In this document: piece after piece, positions 46,840 to 57,226 of the stretch
How the letters are laid out: the number at the start of each line of letters is the position of its first letter
How positions within the stretch are numbered: position 1 is the first letter of the stretch
Assembly: GCF_003056305.1 (NCBI RefSeq)
Contig: NZ_PYVX01000001.1
Coordinates: 248,001-312,000, forward strand
DNA from: Halomonas denitrificans
GTDB taxonomy: Bacteria > Pseudomonadota > Gammaproteobacteria > Pseudomonadales > Halomonadaceae
DNA: 64,000 bases
Reading direction: 5' to 3'
Position numbers and translations under genes: made by a program
Notes under the pieces: generated by a model
Database searches by the model: none
The model's input: only the letters and a program-made list of their open reading frames with translations
Told to the model about the DNA's origin: nothing

Positions 46840-48102
46840 TTAGACACTCGATTTCCGCGACTCATGCGCCCTCATCGTCCCGTAAAGGACAACCAACCAG
46901 AAGGCGAACATCATCACCCCACTGTTATGCGCCAAAAAGACCTGGGAGAGCCCGAAGTCAATATACGCCACCGACAACAGCACTCCTGCCACGGCCAGGG
47001 ATCGCTGCTGCAGATCCCGAGTGGCGAAGCGTTTCGCAAACAACTTCATGGGTACGAGATAAAGCGCAAGCAGCACCACTAAGCCTATGATCCCGCGCTT
47101 GGCGAAGGCATCGATGAACTCGTTATGGGCATGACCATATCTGAGTACACCCGAATCAATTACTCCGGCCTCGGCCAGCGCCTGCATGCCCTGCTCATAA
47201 CCGTTGTCGCCCCAGCCCGTTAACGGCTTCTCAAGAATAAGCTGTGTCGCCCCCTTCCACATCTCGAAGCGAGCACCAACCGAACTGGTTTGGCTTTCGC
47301 CGGAGGCGTAGCGAGAGACATCGTCAAAGGCTTGATGCACGCGAGACTGCACCCCCGTCTGCGGCAACGCATACGCTAGCGAGGCCATAACCAAGACTGC
47401 CATTACTGCGCCCACCTTAAGCAGGGCCGGCAATTCGCGCCCGTATCCGCGATAGAGCACCAACAGCACGAAGGGGAAGCCAATCCAGCCACCACGGCTG
47501 CCGGAGAAGAGCGAGCCCAGGATCCCCATGAGCGCCCCTATCAGCAAGAATACCAACCAGGCTTTCCGGCGAGGCTGTTCCATGGCCCAACCCAGCCCAG
47601 CCAGGCAGAAAATACCCAACAGCATGCTCAGGTTACCGAACTGGATGACATGGGTATGGCCCGACGCGCGCCAAGCTCCCTCGACGAGCTTCTGCCAACT
47701 GGCCCAACCGCCTGCCCCAATGGCTCCGATGGCCAGCCCGCTCCACATCCACGCCAAGCGTGGCGGATAGGCCATGACCAGAAGCATCGCGGGGACAGAC
47801 AGCAGAAAGCGAATCGGCTTGTCGATCCCGCTGGTTCCCTGCCCATCCCACCAGGCTTCGAATACGCCGATGGCGGTATAAGCTGACAGGGCTGCAATTA
47901 CCAACCAGTCCTGTCTCGTCAAGCCGAGCACCGGTCGCTTAAACAACAACACCGAACTGCCGAGGAGCAACATCACCGCCCCCAGCGAATACCCCGAGGG
48001 CACGATCAGGGCAATAGCTCCGAGCAAGAAGACGGCCAAGCTAGTGTAGAGTCGCAACGGCGAACTTGCTACGGAAGTGATGGAATGGGTCATGATCGGC
48101 AT
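46840..48102 (-). CDS. O-antigen ligase (WaaL-like)
   Basis: A 420-residue polytopic membrane protein with about 11-12 helices. SLFSGSRGGWIGFPFVLL precedes the large periplasmic loop. The Wzy_C signature is GARFEMWKGATQLILEKPLTGWGDNGYEQG followed by the loop histidine in YGHAHNEFIDAFAKRGIIGL, the position of the catalytic His of WaaL. The start at 48102 has AGGACA upstream; an in-frame upstream start would add an unlikely extension. Paralogue of 11944-13224. At the end of locus 2 it is the best candidate for joining that O-antigen-like chain to lipid A-core. Confidence 0.85.
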   Translation of the reverse strand: MPIMTHSITSVASSPLRLYTSLAVFLLGAIALIVPSGYSLGAVMLLLGSSVLLFKRPVLGLTRQDWLVIAALSAYTAIGVFEAWWDGQGTSGIDKPIRFLLSVPAMLLVMAYPPRLAWMWSGLAIGAIGAGGWASWQKLVEGAWRASGHTHVIQFGNLSMLLGIFCLAGLGWAMEQPRRKAWLVFLLIGALMGILGSLFSGSRGGWIGFPFVLLVLYRGYGRELPALLKVGAVMAVLVMASLAYALPQTGVQSRVHQAFDDVSRYASGESQTSSVGARFEMWKGATQLILEKPLTGWGDNGYEQGMQALAEAGVIDSGVLRYGHAHNEFIDAFAKRGIIGLVVLLALYLVPMKLFAKRFATRDLQQRSLAVAGVLLSVAYIDFGLSQVFLAHNSGVMMFAFWLVVLYGTMRAHESRKSSV

Positions 48103-48199
48103 GAATCTAATTTGTCCTGAGAAAATACCAGGCCATATACGCGAATGACCGGCACGAAGGCCAGTCATTCTAGCACAGAGCAAACAGGGGAGCGGAAGC

Positions 48200-49212
48200 T
48201 CAGCTGTCGAAGCCGTGTGGATTCAAGGATTGCCAGCGCCAGGTATCGGCCATCATCTCTTCAAGGCCACGCTCCGCGCGCCACCCGAGTTCACGCTCCG
48301 CCTTGCCAGCATCCGTCCAGAAGGCAGGCAAGTCGCCATGACGCCGCGGCGCAAAGCGATAAGGCACCGCGACGCTGGTAGAGGCCATGAAAGCAGTGAC
48401 CATAGCGAGAACCGATACACCCTTGCCCAGTGCCCAGGTTGAAGCAACTGACACTTGGCTCATCAAGTGCCCTCAGGACCTTGAGGTGGCCAACAGCCAG
48501 GTCGACTACCTGTAGGTAATCGTGCTCGCAGGTGTCATCGACGGTGGGATAATCATTGCCGAAGATTGAAAGCACCGGCAACCGCCCCACCGCCACTTGG
48601 CTAATATTGGGCATCAAGTTGCTGGGAATGCCGCACGGATCCTCACCGATTAGCCCAGAGGAATGTGCACCAATGGGATTGAAGCAGCGCAGCAGGGCCA
48701 CGGACCAGAGCGAGTCGGCGGCGCACAGGTCCTCCAACACCTACTCGACCATGGCCCTGGAAGTATCGTAGGGGCTCGACGTCCTGCCTCGGGGCATCGA
48801 CTCCACATAGGGAACCGGCTCCTCTTCTCCGTAGACAGTGGCCGAAGAACAGAACACCAGACACCGCACTCCAGCCGCTTCCATTGCTTGGCACAACACT
48901 AGCGTGCCATGAACGTTGTTCTCATAGTAGGCGAGAGGTCGATCGACACTTTCACCCACCGGCTTGAGCCCAGCAAAGCGAATCACCGCCTCGATAGCAT
49001 GCTTGACAAACACCGTATCGAGTAAGGCTCGATCCCGGATGTATCCTTTCAAGAGGGTGACGTTCTTCCCAGTTATTGCTTCTACTCGCCGCAGAGCCAA
49101 TTCGGAGCCATTGCAGAGATTGTCAATCACAACCACCTCGTGTCCAGCATTCAGCAGCTCAACTACTGTATGAGAACAGATATATCCCGCCCCCCGTTAC
49201 TAAGGTCGTCAT
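48200..49212 (-). pseudogene. galE: galE (UDP-glucose 4-epimerase) pseudogene
   Basis: A nearly full-length GalE broken in several places. It reads MTTLVTGG, then a frameshift, then HTVVELLNAGHEVVVIDNL, VIRFAGLKPVGESVDRPLAYYENNV and VFCSSATVYGEEEPVPY. The catalytic Tyr-x3-Lys is YDTSR. A TAG follows MVE, then ALLRCFNPIGAH, VGRLPVLSIFGNDYPT, another frameshift near 48440, and PYRFAPRRHGDLPAFW, ending with RWQSLNPHGFDS. Decay is recent, since most of the sequence is still readable. It follows wcaJ after eight bases, so it was once the next gene of the operon. Confidence 0.85.
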
Positions 49213-49219
49213 TCGCCCC

Positions 49220-50602
49220 TCAATACGCGTTCTTGTTGATAAAGCCTTTGAACACCGTCAACAGGATAATCCGCAGATCCAGCCAGACCGACCAGTTGTC
49301 GATGTACCACAAGTCATACTCAACCCGCTTTTCCATCTTTTCCAAGGTATCCGTCTCACCACGCAGGCCATTGACTTGGGCCCAGCCGGTAATGCCCGGC
49401 TTGACCTTGTGGCGGCGCATGTAGGATTCCACCAGCTCCTTATATTGCTCGTTGTGCGCCAAAGCATGCGGTCGTGGACCCACAATGGACATACGCCCCT
49501 GCAACACGTTGTAGAACTGGGGCAGTTCGTCCAGAGAAGTCCGACGCAGGAAGGCGCCAAACGAGGTGATACGCGGATCGGTCTTGGTGGCTTGGGTTAC
49601 TTGGCCGTTCTTTTCCTGATGCAGCTTCATCGAACGGAACTTGTAGACTTTGAACTGCTTACCATTAGCTCCGGTGCGATATTGCTTGAACAGCACCGGA
49701 CCGGTCGAGTTGATCTTGATTGCGATAGCGATGACGATACAGACTGGCAGGACAAGTATACTGATCATGCCACCGACCACGATGTCTTCGAGTCGCTTGA
49801 TCACCCTGGCCATTCCATTCATGGGTGTCACGCTCAAGTCGATAGCATAGTGACCCGCCACTTCACTCACCCGATGGTTCAACAGATGCATGTCACGAAA
49901 GTCGGGTATGAGACGCACCTCCGCAGTATGGTTGCGCAGTACATAGAAGATAGAACGCACGATACTGCCCATCTCCAAGGGCACACAGATCCACACCTCC
50001 CGAGCCTCGCAATCTGTAACTCGTCTGGCCATACGTTCGAGCCAGGCATCACCCACACTTCCACTTATGCGTTCAACACCAGCAATGGAGTAGCCTTCGC
50101 CTGGTGAGGCCCGCATGCCCTTGGCAACATTCACCAAATGATGTCCCGGCCCCACCAAGAATACTGAGCGACGCGCCCTCCCCTTCAAACGAGCCCCGCG
50201 TAGTACGAGTTGCACTGCCACACGAGCACCACCAGCGATGGCAAAAGATAGCAGTAATGTACCACCCACCCACAGACGTGAGTAGCGCTGCGCCGCATGG
50301 GAAAAATAGATGATCGACGTAGCCAGCAGTGCCACAACCAGCCAGACTAGGAGCAAACGACCCAGCAATGTAGAAATAGTGGTGATACGCCAACGGGTAT
50401 AACCGCCAAGCACAGTATTGAGCATCACTACTAGCAAAGCTATGATGGCCATAGCCAGCACAAAACGTTCTGGCAACTGGAAATGTTCGAAACGCCACCA
50501 GTGCGCAAGCAACCCACCCATGACAATGGAAAATGCATCAACGAAAGGAATAATCAACTGGGCTGGGTAACGTTCGGCAAGACCTGTAGTATTATGAAAC
50601 AT
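49220..50602 (-). CDS. wcaJ: WcaJ-type undecaprenyl-phosphate sugar phosphotransferase
   Basis: A 460-residue polyprenyl glycosylphosphotransferase. Four N-terminal helices (to about 120) and a Rossmann-like middle domain precede the C-terminal catalytic domain. That domain has FKVYKFRSMKLH, TSFGAFLRRTSLDELPQFYNVLQGRMSIVGPRPHALAHNEQY and KPGITGWAQVNGLRGETDT. It starts a repeat by transferring Glc-1-P or Gal-1-P to undecaprenyl phosphate. Located after cpsB and before the galE pseudogene, it is the initiating enzyme of locus 2, separate from the PglC-like enzyme of locus 1. Confidence 0.92.
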   Translation of the reverse strand: MFHNTTGLAERYPAQLIIPFVDAFSIVMGGLLAHWWRFEHFQLPERFVLAMAIIALLVVMLNTVLGGYTRWRITTISTLLGRLLLVWLVVALLATSIIYFSHAAQRYSRLWVGGTLLLSFAIAGGARVAVQLVLRGARLKGRARRSVFLVGPGHHLVNVAKGMRASPGEGYSIAGVERISGSVGDAWLERMARRVTDCEAREVWICVPLEMGSIVRSIFYVLRNHTAEVRLIPDFRDMHLLNHRVSEVAGHYAIDLSVTPMNGMARVIKRLEDIVVGGMISILVLPVCIVIAIAIKINSTGPVLFKQYRTGANGKQFKVYKFRSMKLHQEKNGQVTQATKTDPRITSFGAFLRRTSLDELPQFYNVLQGRMSIVGPRPHALAHNEQYKELVESYMRRHKVKPGITGWAQVNGLRGETDTLEKMEKRVEYDLWYIDNWSVWLDLRIILLTVFKGFINKNAY

Positions 50603-50616
50603 TTAAGTCAGCCTAT

Positions 50617-52023
50617 TTAGCAGCGCCCATATTGATCTTTCAATCGAACGATATCATCCTCTCCCAGATACGAGCCAGACTGTACTTCAATCAGCTCAAG
50701 AGTAATCACACCAGGATTTTCCAAGGAATGAACCTGGCCGATTGGGATATAGGTCGACTCGTTCTCGCTGATAAGGGAGGTCTTGTCACCAATGGTGACT
50801 TTGGCCGTCCCCGAGACCACCACCCAGTGCTCCGCGCGGTGGTGATGCATCTGTACCGAGAGCTTGGCGCCGGGCTTCACAGTTATGCGCTTAACCTGAT
50901 AGCGCTCGCCGTTGTCGATACTGTCGTAGACGCCCCAAGGGCGATAAACCTCGCGATGATTCGACTGCTCGCTGCGGCCTTCCGCCTTGAGTCGCTCTAC
51001 GATCTGCTTGACCTCCTGCACCCGATTTTTGTGGGCCACCAGCACCGAATCTTTGGTCTCTACCACCACCAGATCCTCGACGCCCACCGTAGCCACCAGG
51101 CGATGGTCGGCATGCACTAGCAGATTATGGCTGTCGTAAAGCATCACATCACCGTGACAGGCATTGCCCTGGGCATCACGCTCGCTGACCTCCCACAGCG
51201 CCGACCAGGAGCCTATATCGCTCCAGCCAGCGTCCAGCGGTACCACGCTGACGCGTTCGGTACGCTCCATCACCGCATAGTCCACGGACTCGGCCGGGCA
51301 GGCCTTGAAGGCCTCGGCGTCGAGCCGCGTGAAGTCGAGATCCTCGCTGGCACCGCCCAAGGCAGCGCGACAGGCCTTGACCATGGCCGGTTGGAAGCAC
51401 TCTAGTTCTTCGAGGTAGCGTTTGGCCGAGAACAGGAACATGCCGCTGTTCCAGTAATAACCACCGACTGCCAAATATTCTTCGGCCGTGATGGCATCGG
51501 GCTTCTCGACGAAGCGCTTAACCTGAAAGCCGAATTCGCCCTGCCCCTCGCCACGCTGGATATAGCCGTAGCCGGTCTCGGCATGGGTGGGCACCACGCC
51601 GAAGGTTACCAATTGTCCCTGTTCGGCGAGCCGACGGGCATGACCCACACTCACGTGAAACTTCGCCACATCGCGAATTAGATGATCGGCGGCTAGTACC
51701 AGCAGCAACGCCTCGGGCTCAACTTCCATCGCCTGCAGTGCCGCCAAAGCGATGGCCGGAGCGGTATTGCGCCCTTCCGGCTCAAGCAGGATACGCGCAT
51801 CGTTGATGCCTTGCTGGCGCAACTGTTCGGCCACCAGGAAGCGATGTTCCTCATTGCAAATCAACAGCGGTGCGTGGTGCTCGATCGGCGACAGTCGCTT
51901 GAGCGTCTCCTGCAGCATGGTTCCCACGCCAGTAAGCGGCAGGAACTGCTTGGGGCGCAACTGGCGCGACAGTGGCCAAAGGCGTGATCCAGAGCCTCCA
52001 GCAAGAATCACAGGATAAAGCAT
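50617..52023 (-). CDS. cpsB: Mannose-1-P guanylyltransferase / mannose-6-P isomerase
   Basis: A 468-residue bifunctional enzyme. The N-terminal pyrophosphorylase domain has [16 protein letters not shown] and PKQFLPL, with FVEKPD and [10 protein letters not shown] further in. The C-terminal cupin isomerase domain has [26 protein letters not shown] and [13 protein letters not shown]. It makes GDP-mannose from fructose-6-P via Man-1-P, needing a phosphomannomutase that is not in the window. The start at 52023 was preferred because a GTG four codons earlier has its SD directly abutting. Expected user: mannose or GDP-mannose-derived sugars of locus 2. Confidence 0.94.
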   Translation of the reverse strand: MLYPVILAGGSGSRLWPLSRQLRPKQFLPLTGVGTMLQETLKRLSPIEHHAPLLICNEEHRFLVAEQLRQQGINDARILLEPEGRNTAPAIALAALQAMEVEPEALLLVLAADHLIRDVAKFHVSVGHARRLAEQGQLVTFGVVPTHAETGYGYIQRGEGQGEFGFQVKRFVEKPDAITAEEYLAVGGYYWNSGMFLFSAKRYLEELECFQPAMVKACRAALGGASEDLDFTRLDAEAFKACPAESVDYAVMERTERVSVVPLDAGWSDIGSWSALWEVSERDAQGNACHGDVMLYDSHNLLVHADHRLVATVGVEDLVVVETKDSVLVAHKNRVQEVKQIVERLKAEGRSEQSNHREVYRPWGVYDSIDNGERYQVKRITVKPGAKLSVQMHHHRAEHWVVVSGTAKVTIGDKTSLISENESTYIPIGQVHSLENPGVITLELIEVQSGSYLGEDDIVRLKDQYGRC

Positions 52024-52143
52024 ATCGAAAGTCACTCCAGCTATTTATAAAACACAAAGGGAGTTAGCTAAAAACGTAGTATACAGAAAACAAAATTCAA
52101 ATAAATATTATTAACAACGCAGCCGGCACACCGAAATAAATAA

Positions 52144-52941
52144 TCAATGAGAACCGGATTTTGGCACACCAGGTTCCTTTGAAGGCTTAAAATTAGAAGT
52201 AAACATCAATGGAAAAATCTTGAAATTACTTAAATATCTTTTCCATAGCCTTCTAGGGTTTCTAAAGAGTCTGTACAACCACTCAAGCCTCATTGACTTT
52301 ACTATTCTTGGAGCCCGCTTTTCATGTCCAGTTAAGAAAAGTATTGACGCACCCACACAAAGGCACAAAGCTCCAATGCCGCCTTGCTGTTTAAGCTTAT
52401 ATGCGAGCTGTTCTTGCTGAGGAGAACCGACAGCCAAAAAAATAACATCAGGCTTAACGCCCAATACAAAATCAATGCATTCGTTAGTTTCTTTCACAGA
52501 GTTGATAAACCCCATTGGGGGATTGTGGTGGAAAAGGCTCTGAAAATGGAATCGCCTTTTAAACTCTGAAACAACATCTTGTGAGCCACCTATCACCGCA
52601 ACCTTTCGGCTCAAAAAAAATTTATCGTTCACTAACGATGCAACTATCTCACTTCCTGGGAACACACATGGTGCTTCGTGCCCTCTTATTTTAACCAAAA
52701 ACTCTAAAACACGACTATCACAAACACTAAGCCAAGCCGAATTGTATACTTCCCTAAGAGAGGGGTCTTTATTTACCCTTAGAACATGATCAACATTTGG
52801 AGTAATCACCACATCAACACACGTACCTCCGTCTTCAATACGTTTAAGGATACAAGCGACAAGGCCATTCTTATCAACATAATCAAAGGGGGTGTTAAGA
52901 ATGAACTTACGCCGCGAAGCAAAATTTTCTACATCAAACAT
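52144..52941 (-). CDS. WecG/TagA/CpsF family glycosyltransferase (GT26)
   Basis: A 265-residue enzyme. Signature parts are VVITPNVDHVLRVNKDP, SVCDSRVLEFLVK, VAVIGGSQDVV, HHNPPMGF, PDVIFLAVGSPQQEQLAYKL and LCLCVGASILFLTG, then a basic C-terminus for membrane binding (RAPRIVKSMRLEWLYRLFRNP). The family adds ManNAc, ManNAcA or similar sugars to undecaprenyl-PP-linked acceptors. The start at 52941 lies seven bases after the sulfotransferase stop and gives the family's usual N-terminus; longer in-frame starts overlap that gene by about 90 bases. Confidence 0.88.
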   Translation of the reverse strand: MFDVENFASRRKFILNTPFDYVDKNGLVACILKRIEDGGTCVDVVITPNVDHVLRVNKDPSLREVYNSAWLSVCDSRVLEFLVKIRGHEAPCVFPGSEIVASLVNDKFFLSRKVAVIGGSQDVVSEFKRRFHFQSLFHHNPPMGFINSVKETNECIDFVLGVKPDVIFLAVGSPQQEQLAYKLKQQGGIGALCLCVGASILFLTGHEKRAPRIVKSMRLEWLYRLFRNPRRLWKRYLSNFKIFPLMFTSNFKPSKEPGVPKSGSH

Positions 52942-52948
52942 AGCAGCA

Positions 52949-53722
52949 TCACTTATTAATAGCCAAAGTATCATTGAGGCGAATACGATTCCCCTCGAAA
53001 ACATTACCCGTGCTAAGAGCCCCCCCTTGGATAAGATTGTCAATCAAAATCGGATCAGGATCAACTCCAAGCTCTTCAAGAATACTTGCAATAGTATCAG
53101 AAGGACTATGAACAAGATCCTCATAATTAACAACACATTTATGATTGCGATGTAACCCATAGGCGATGCCACACATCCAACCATTTATTATATGATAAGC
53201 TTTAGCGCTAGCTTTTGACTTTGAAGGCTGCTCCAAACCTTTCCTAGAAAATGACTTTAATACATCTCTTCGATTTCTCTTCAAATATACTAATCTAACA
53301 TCATCAAAAACCATGGACAAAAGCATAGCTCGGGCAGGATACTTAGAAGAATCAACAACCATGCTCTTACTACTACCAATATAATCAAAAAACGACTTAA
53401 AAAACCCTCTCCAAAGCCTGCAGTAACTTTTCGGGACCCAATTAAAAAGCCTTAAAAAAAGGACAAGTGGGTAACTTGTATGGTACTCTAGCGCGGCGCA
53501 TTTTTCTATAGACTTATTTTCTTTTAGCTGTTTACTCAAGCCTGCATAAAACTCTCTCCAAAAAACATAAACATTATCATTTTTATCCCTAGATGGTGGC
53601 TTTCCTTCGAATACAAAAAACTTCCTAACCTCTCCAACGCTGAATGCTTCCTTATGGTTTCCAATTACTATATCAAGCAGAGTAGTACCACTGCGGCCGG
53701 CACCCATTATGTAAATGATCAC
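52949..53722 (-). CDS. PAPS-dependent sulfotransferase 1
   Basis: A 257-residue sulfotransferase. The 5'-phosphosulfate loop IIYIMGAGRSGTTLLDIVIG is at residues 2-21 and the 3'-phosphate-binding segment is VRLVYLKRNRRDVLKSFSRKG. VVDSSKYPARA is also typical of carbohydrate sulfotransferases. No signal peptide or membrane helix is seen, so it acts in the cytosol on lipid-linked intermediates or nucleotide sugars. The GTG start has GAGGA upstream. It is one of two sulfotransferases in locus 2, indicating a sulfated glycan. Confidence 0.85.
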   Translation of the reverse strand: MIIYIMGAGRSGTTLLDIVIGNHKEAFSVGEVRKFFVFEGKPPSRDKNDNVYVFWREFYAGLSKQLKENKSIEKCAALEYHTSYPLVLFLRLFNWVPKSYCRLWRGFFKSFFDYIGSSKSMVVDSSKYPARAMLLSMVFDDVRLVYLKRNRRDVLKSFSRKGLEQPSKSKASAKAYHIINGWMCGIAYGLHRNHKCVVNYEDLVHSPSDTIASILEELGVDPDPILIDNLIQGGALSTGNVFEGNRIRLNDTLAINK

Positions 53723-53737
53723 AAAAAATCCTCGCCA

Positions 53738-54253
53738 TCAACCAAGTCTATTGTAAATAACTTTCGCAGGGACTCCTCCTACAACTGCATACGCTTCAAC
53801 GTCTTTTGTAACAACCGAACCAGCACCAACAATAGCCCCCTTACCTAATTTCACCCCAGGCAGTATAATAGCATTTCGCCCTATCCAAACATCGTCTTCA
53901 ACTTTAACTAAATTTCCTTTAACCTTCCCTTGATCTTTAATCGGAATATCCACTCGATCAAACTTATGCATGTTAGATAATAATGATGCATTCGGTGCAA
54001 TCATCACATCTTTCCCAATAACAGCACCTTGAATAAATACACCTTCATTAATCTGGCAACCTTTACCAATGGTAACCTTAGTGCCATCACCTAGATATAC
54101 TTTAGGCTCGATAACAGAATTAGACATGTCTTCCAAAACACCTAGTACATGCACCGCATACCAGACTCGCACTTTAGAGAAAGCTTTAAAGTATCTAGAG
54201 TGTGGCAGGTTTTGAACTATGGCATAATATAATATTAATTTAATTTTTCCCAT
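53738..54253 (-). CDS. Hexapeptide-repeat acyltransferase
   Basis: A 171-residue left-handed beta-helix protein. Imperfect hexapeptides run from about 57 ([40 protein letters not shown]) and resume with [33 protein letters not shown] and the closing [13 protein letters not shown] loop with His in NMHKFD carries the usual catalytic histidine. It resembles O-acetyltransferases of the maltose/WbbJ/NodL type. It begins just after the GT4 stop (1-base gap) and probably O-acetylates a sugar of the locus 2 repeat. Confidence 0.85.
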   Translation of the reverse strand: MGKIKLILYYAIVQNLPHSRYFKAFSKVRVWYAVHVLGVLEDMSNSVIEPKVYLGDGTKVTIGKGCQINEGVFIQGAVIGKDVMIAPNASLLSNMHKFDRVDIPIKDQGKVKGNLVKVEDDVWIGRNAIILPGVKLGKGAIVGAGSVVTKDVEAYAVVGGVPAKVIYNRLG

Positions 54254-54254
54254 G

Positions 54255-55277
54255 TCAGCTTGCCTTATAAATGTTTATTAATTCCCGACAAACGTTATCA
54301 AGCGAGTAGGTCCTCTCTGAAAAAATACAGGATCTCTTATACTTCTCATATTCGTGCGCAGGCATTAACATAGCCTTTCGCATATAGAAAAAAAGATTCA
54401 CGCTATTAAGATCCGAAACCAGCAAAGAGTTCTTCCCTATATCAACCTGATCTTTGACCCCTAAAATACCGGAGGCAATTACTGGTGTACCACAATATAG
54501 CGCTTCACTCACAGCCAGTCCAAAAGAATCGCCTCGGGATGGAAAAACAAGCCACTTGGACTTATTAAGCAAATAACTTATACGTTCTTGACTAACGTCC
54601 TTGAAAAGGTCAAATGAATGCCCACACAACTCTTCTTTTAACTGTTGCTCTAGAGGACCGCTTCCGACAATGCATATTTTTACATCACCCGGATTGAATT
54701 TTTTCACGGCTTTTACAAAAATATCAAAACCCTTTACCTTATAGAAGGAGCCAACAAAAATAAAATCATATTTTTTCTCCCTTAAACCTTGGTGAAAAAA
54801 TACAGCTTGATCAATCCCCGCAGGAAGGCGTTTTATGCAAACATTATATTTTTTTAAAGAAGAGACATAAACCTTCTGCCCAGATCCGACGTATATAGCT
54901 GTATCACTATATGATGCAAGCCAACGATATAAAAGATTATCAAGTCGAGTCTCATCACCACCATGAAATGTTATTATAATACGACACTTCCAATGAAAAA
55001 GCTTATAAGCTAAAGCTAGAAAATAGTGAGGACCGAAATAATGCACATGGACAACCGTGTACTTTTTGAAAAAGAATTTACAGAAACCTAAGAAAAATAA
55101 AACATACTTAACCAAAGAACCAGCTTTATTTGTAAAGCTTCTCTCCATATAATATATTTCTACGCCACCTTTCATTTTATCTAGAAGATGATAATATTGA
55201 TTTTTTACAAACACACCGCTATACGGCTTAGCACGTGACGGGTACATGTTAGATATGATTAGCACTCTATCTTTCAC
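54255..55277 (-). CDS. Glycosyltransferase, GT4-like
   Basis: A 340-residue GT-B enzyme. [23 protein letters not shown] opens the acceptor domain and [15 protein letters not shown] follows. The donor domain has [37 protein letters not shown] and [28 protein letters not shown] (E-x7-E type). The GTG start has AAGG upstream. Strongly AT-rich. It is the first intact gene after the IS remnants in locus 2. Donor unknown. Confidence 0.88.
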   Translation of the reverse strand: MKDRVLIISNMYPSRAKPYSGVFVKNQYYHLLDKMKGGVEIYYMERSFTNKAGSLVKYVLFFLGFCKFFFKKYTVVHVHYFGPHYFLALAYKLFHWKCRIIITFHGGDETRLDNLLYRWLASYSDTAIYVGSGQKVYVSSLKKYNVCIKRLPAGIDQAVFFHQGLREKKYDFIFVGSFYKVKGFDIFVKAVKKFNPGDVKICIVGSGPLEQQLKEELCGHSFDLFKDVSQERISYLLNKSKWLVFPSRGDSFGLAVSEALYCGTPVIASGILGVKDQVDIGKNSLLVSDLNSVNLFFYMRKAMLMPAHEYEKYKRSCIFSERTYSLDNVCRELINIYKAS

Positions 55278-55565
55278 AAGAAACCTTATTCAATTAATTA
55301 CAAAAAGAAACGTCAAAGCTACACTTCTTACAAAAACCTTAACTCACACCTCAAGCTTAACAAAATAAAACACAACAACTGGTTACCATCAAAAAATAAT
55401 ATTCTGAATAAACGCTCGGCATCATACACCATTAGAGCAAGAGACTTCCTCCGCAATATACCTTAAATGAAATTATGTACACAGATCTTATGTACCGATT
55501 AGCAGCAGATTACCAAAGCATCTAACCAACTTCAGAACTGCTGACCGTGGGACGGCTCTAACTAT

Positions 55566-55582
55566 GTTCTGTCTAAAAAGTC
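55566..55582. repeat. Left 17-bp terminal inverted repeat of the IS5-type remnant
   Basis: GTTCTGTCTAAAAAGTC is an exact inverted copy of 56695-56711. The pair delimits the 1146-base inverted transposase structure. Confidence 0.75.
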
Positions 55583-56330
55583 AGCACGCAAACAACGTTC
55601 TATGAAGGCCAGGCATACCATCCCCGGAAGCTGCTAGCGAGCTTGTCATAACGCTTGCAGACACGGCTCAGCTCCTTGAGCCAGCCGATACAACGCTTGA
55701 TGAGGTTCAGCGGGGTTTGTCAAAGCCTCGGGGCGCCCCGGGACACTGCTTTTGGTGCATCTTGCGTTTGGCGATGATCGGTTTCATCCGATGGTGATCG
55801 CAGTACCGGCGGAGAGGATCACTGTCATAGCCCTTGTCAGCCACGATGTATCGGCACCGCTTACGTGGCCGTCCCACCGGCCCGGGCAGGTGGACGTGTT
55901 CCATATAGTGGTAACAAAAGTGGCGGGTATCCGAATCCTGCCCGGTGACACGGTAAATGTGAGTGGCCAGCCATGTCGGTCGCAGACCAAGTGGATCTTG
56001 GTGGTCAGGCTGCCTCGGCTGCGTCCCAGCGCATGGTCTATGGGTTCTTTCGATCCCCTTTTTTGCCGCCTCCCGAGGCAGCGCGCGTGGCCAGGATCGA
56101 CGTGGAATCTATCATCCAGATATCCAGATCCATCAGCCCGGCTTCACGCAGCTTGAGATGGAGCCGCTACATGCCAGAGTGCTACGGCCAGTGAAAGACC
56201 GTCTATGACAGTTTTGTCAGTAGCGCAATGACGGCTCCTCTGAGGCCACCGTGGCAAGCCTCCAACTCCGCTTACGTGAAGATGGCCAGATGGACCTAGT
56301 AATAATTCGAGATTTATTTGTGTCACTGGG
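55566..56330 (-). pseudogene. Decayed IS5-family (IS427-like) transposase, copy 1
   Basis: The minus strand reads DLDIWMIDSTSILATRAASGG, GDRKNPIDHALGRSRGSLTTKIHLVCDRHGWPLTF, EHVHLPGPVGRP, VADKGYDSDPLRRYCDHHRMKPIIAKRKMH, then after a shift IKRCIGWLKELSRVCKRYDKLASSF. These are the D..D..E segments of IS427-type DDE transposases, broken by frameshifts and stops. The outer end GTTCTGTCTAAAAAGTC (55566-55582) is a terminal repeat. Confidence 0.8.
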
Positions 56331-56711
56331 GTAGGATTTGGATCCCCGTCACTACGTCCCACCATGGAGCACATTCACCGGGCTGGGCTTGTGGGTAGGC
56401 GACGTAAGCGTTGCCGCCATCGTGGTAGTCAAGATCTACGACAGTGATCTCCTCCGTCAGTACTGCGTTTGTCATAGGATGAAGCTGATTATTGTTTGGC
56501 GCAAAATGCACACAAAGTCATGTCTAAGGAAGACCGGAGTTTTTAACAAACCGTGCTACCGTGCAAGGAAGGTCATCTTGCGATGCATTGGCTGGAAAAA
56601 GTAGCTATGCCGTATCTGCACACGTTACGACAAGCTCGCCAGAAGCTTCTGTGCAATAGTATACCTGACCTGCATAGAACGTTGTTTTCGTACGGACTTT
56701 TTAGACAGAAC
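56319..56711 (+). pseudogene. Decayed IS5-family transposase 3' fragment, inverted copy 2
   Basis: The plus strand carries only the 3' third of a related transposase: EHIHRAGLVGRRRKRC, KIYDSDLLRQYCVCHRMKLIIVWRKMH, then YRARKVILRCIGWKK-stop and, further on, CTRYDKLARSF. It aligns with the C-terminal part of copy 1 but in the opposite orientation, ending at the same 17-bp terminal sequence. Confidence 0.75.
56695..56711. repeat. Right 17-bp terminal inverted repeat of the IS5-type remnant
   Basis: GACTTTTTAGACAGAAC, exact reverse complement of 55566-55582. Confidence 0.75.
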
Positions 56712-57226
56712 CTAGTGATCTGACAGCTATAGTAACTTGGCATCCGCGAAAAGATTCAAGAAAATTTTATATGGGAATTTGCGCTGATAACAACAGGGAC
56801 ATTTCACCCTGTGCGAAAGTGCCACGCCATAATCGATCATTACCCAACATTTATCGGCTATCTCATGGCACCCTGCAACGGGGCATTCTTAATATTAAGT
56901 ATAGTCAAACTTATAGGATATATATTAAGCAGAACCCTAATGCAGAAGACAACAAGTCACTATAATACTTATTATAGCATAGCTATTTTTTAGAAACACC
57001 AACCCCCAGTTTTAAGTTGCGGCAGCAAGGGTATTACCTGCATGTAGTGGCGGATAAAGTCTGCAACAATGATGAGCTATTCCACCATCAGATAACATCG
57101 TTAGCATCGATACGAAAAGCACATGGATCTAAAAAAATTGTCGTCTTTGGAAAATCACATATCAATTAAAGTGCAAACATCTCTCAACAGATGAAAAGCA
57201 AAATAAATACTTTATGAGAATTTTTG
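56712..57226. other. 515-base AT-rich gap, no gene
   Basis: Between the IS remnant and wzy of locus 2. Only short frames without motifs exist. The composition resembles debris of an inactivated gene, but no family is recognisable. Confidence 0.3.
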
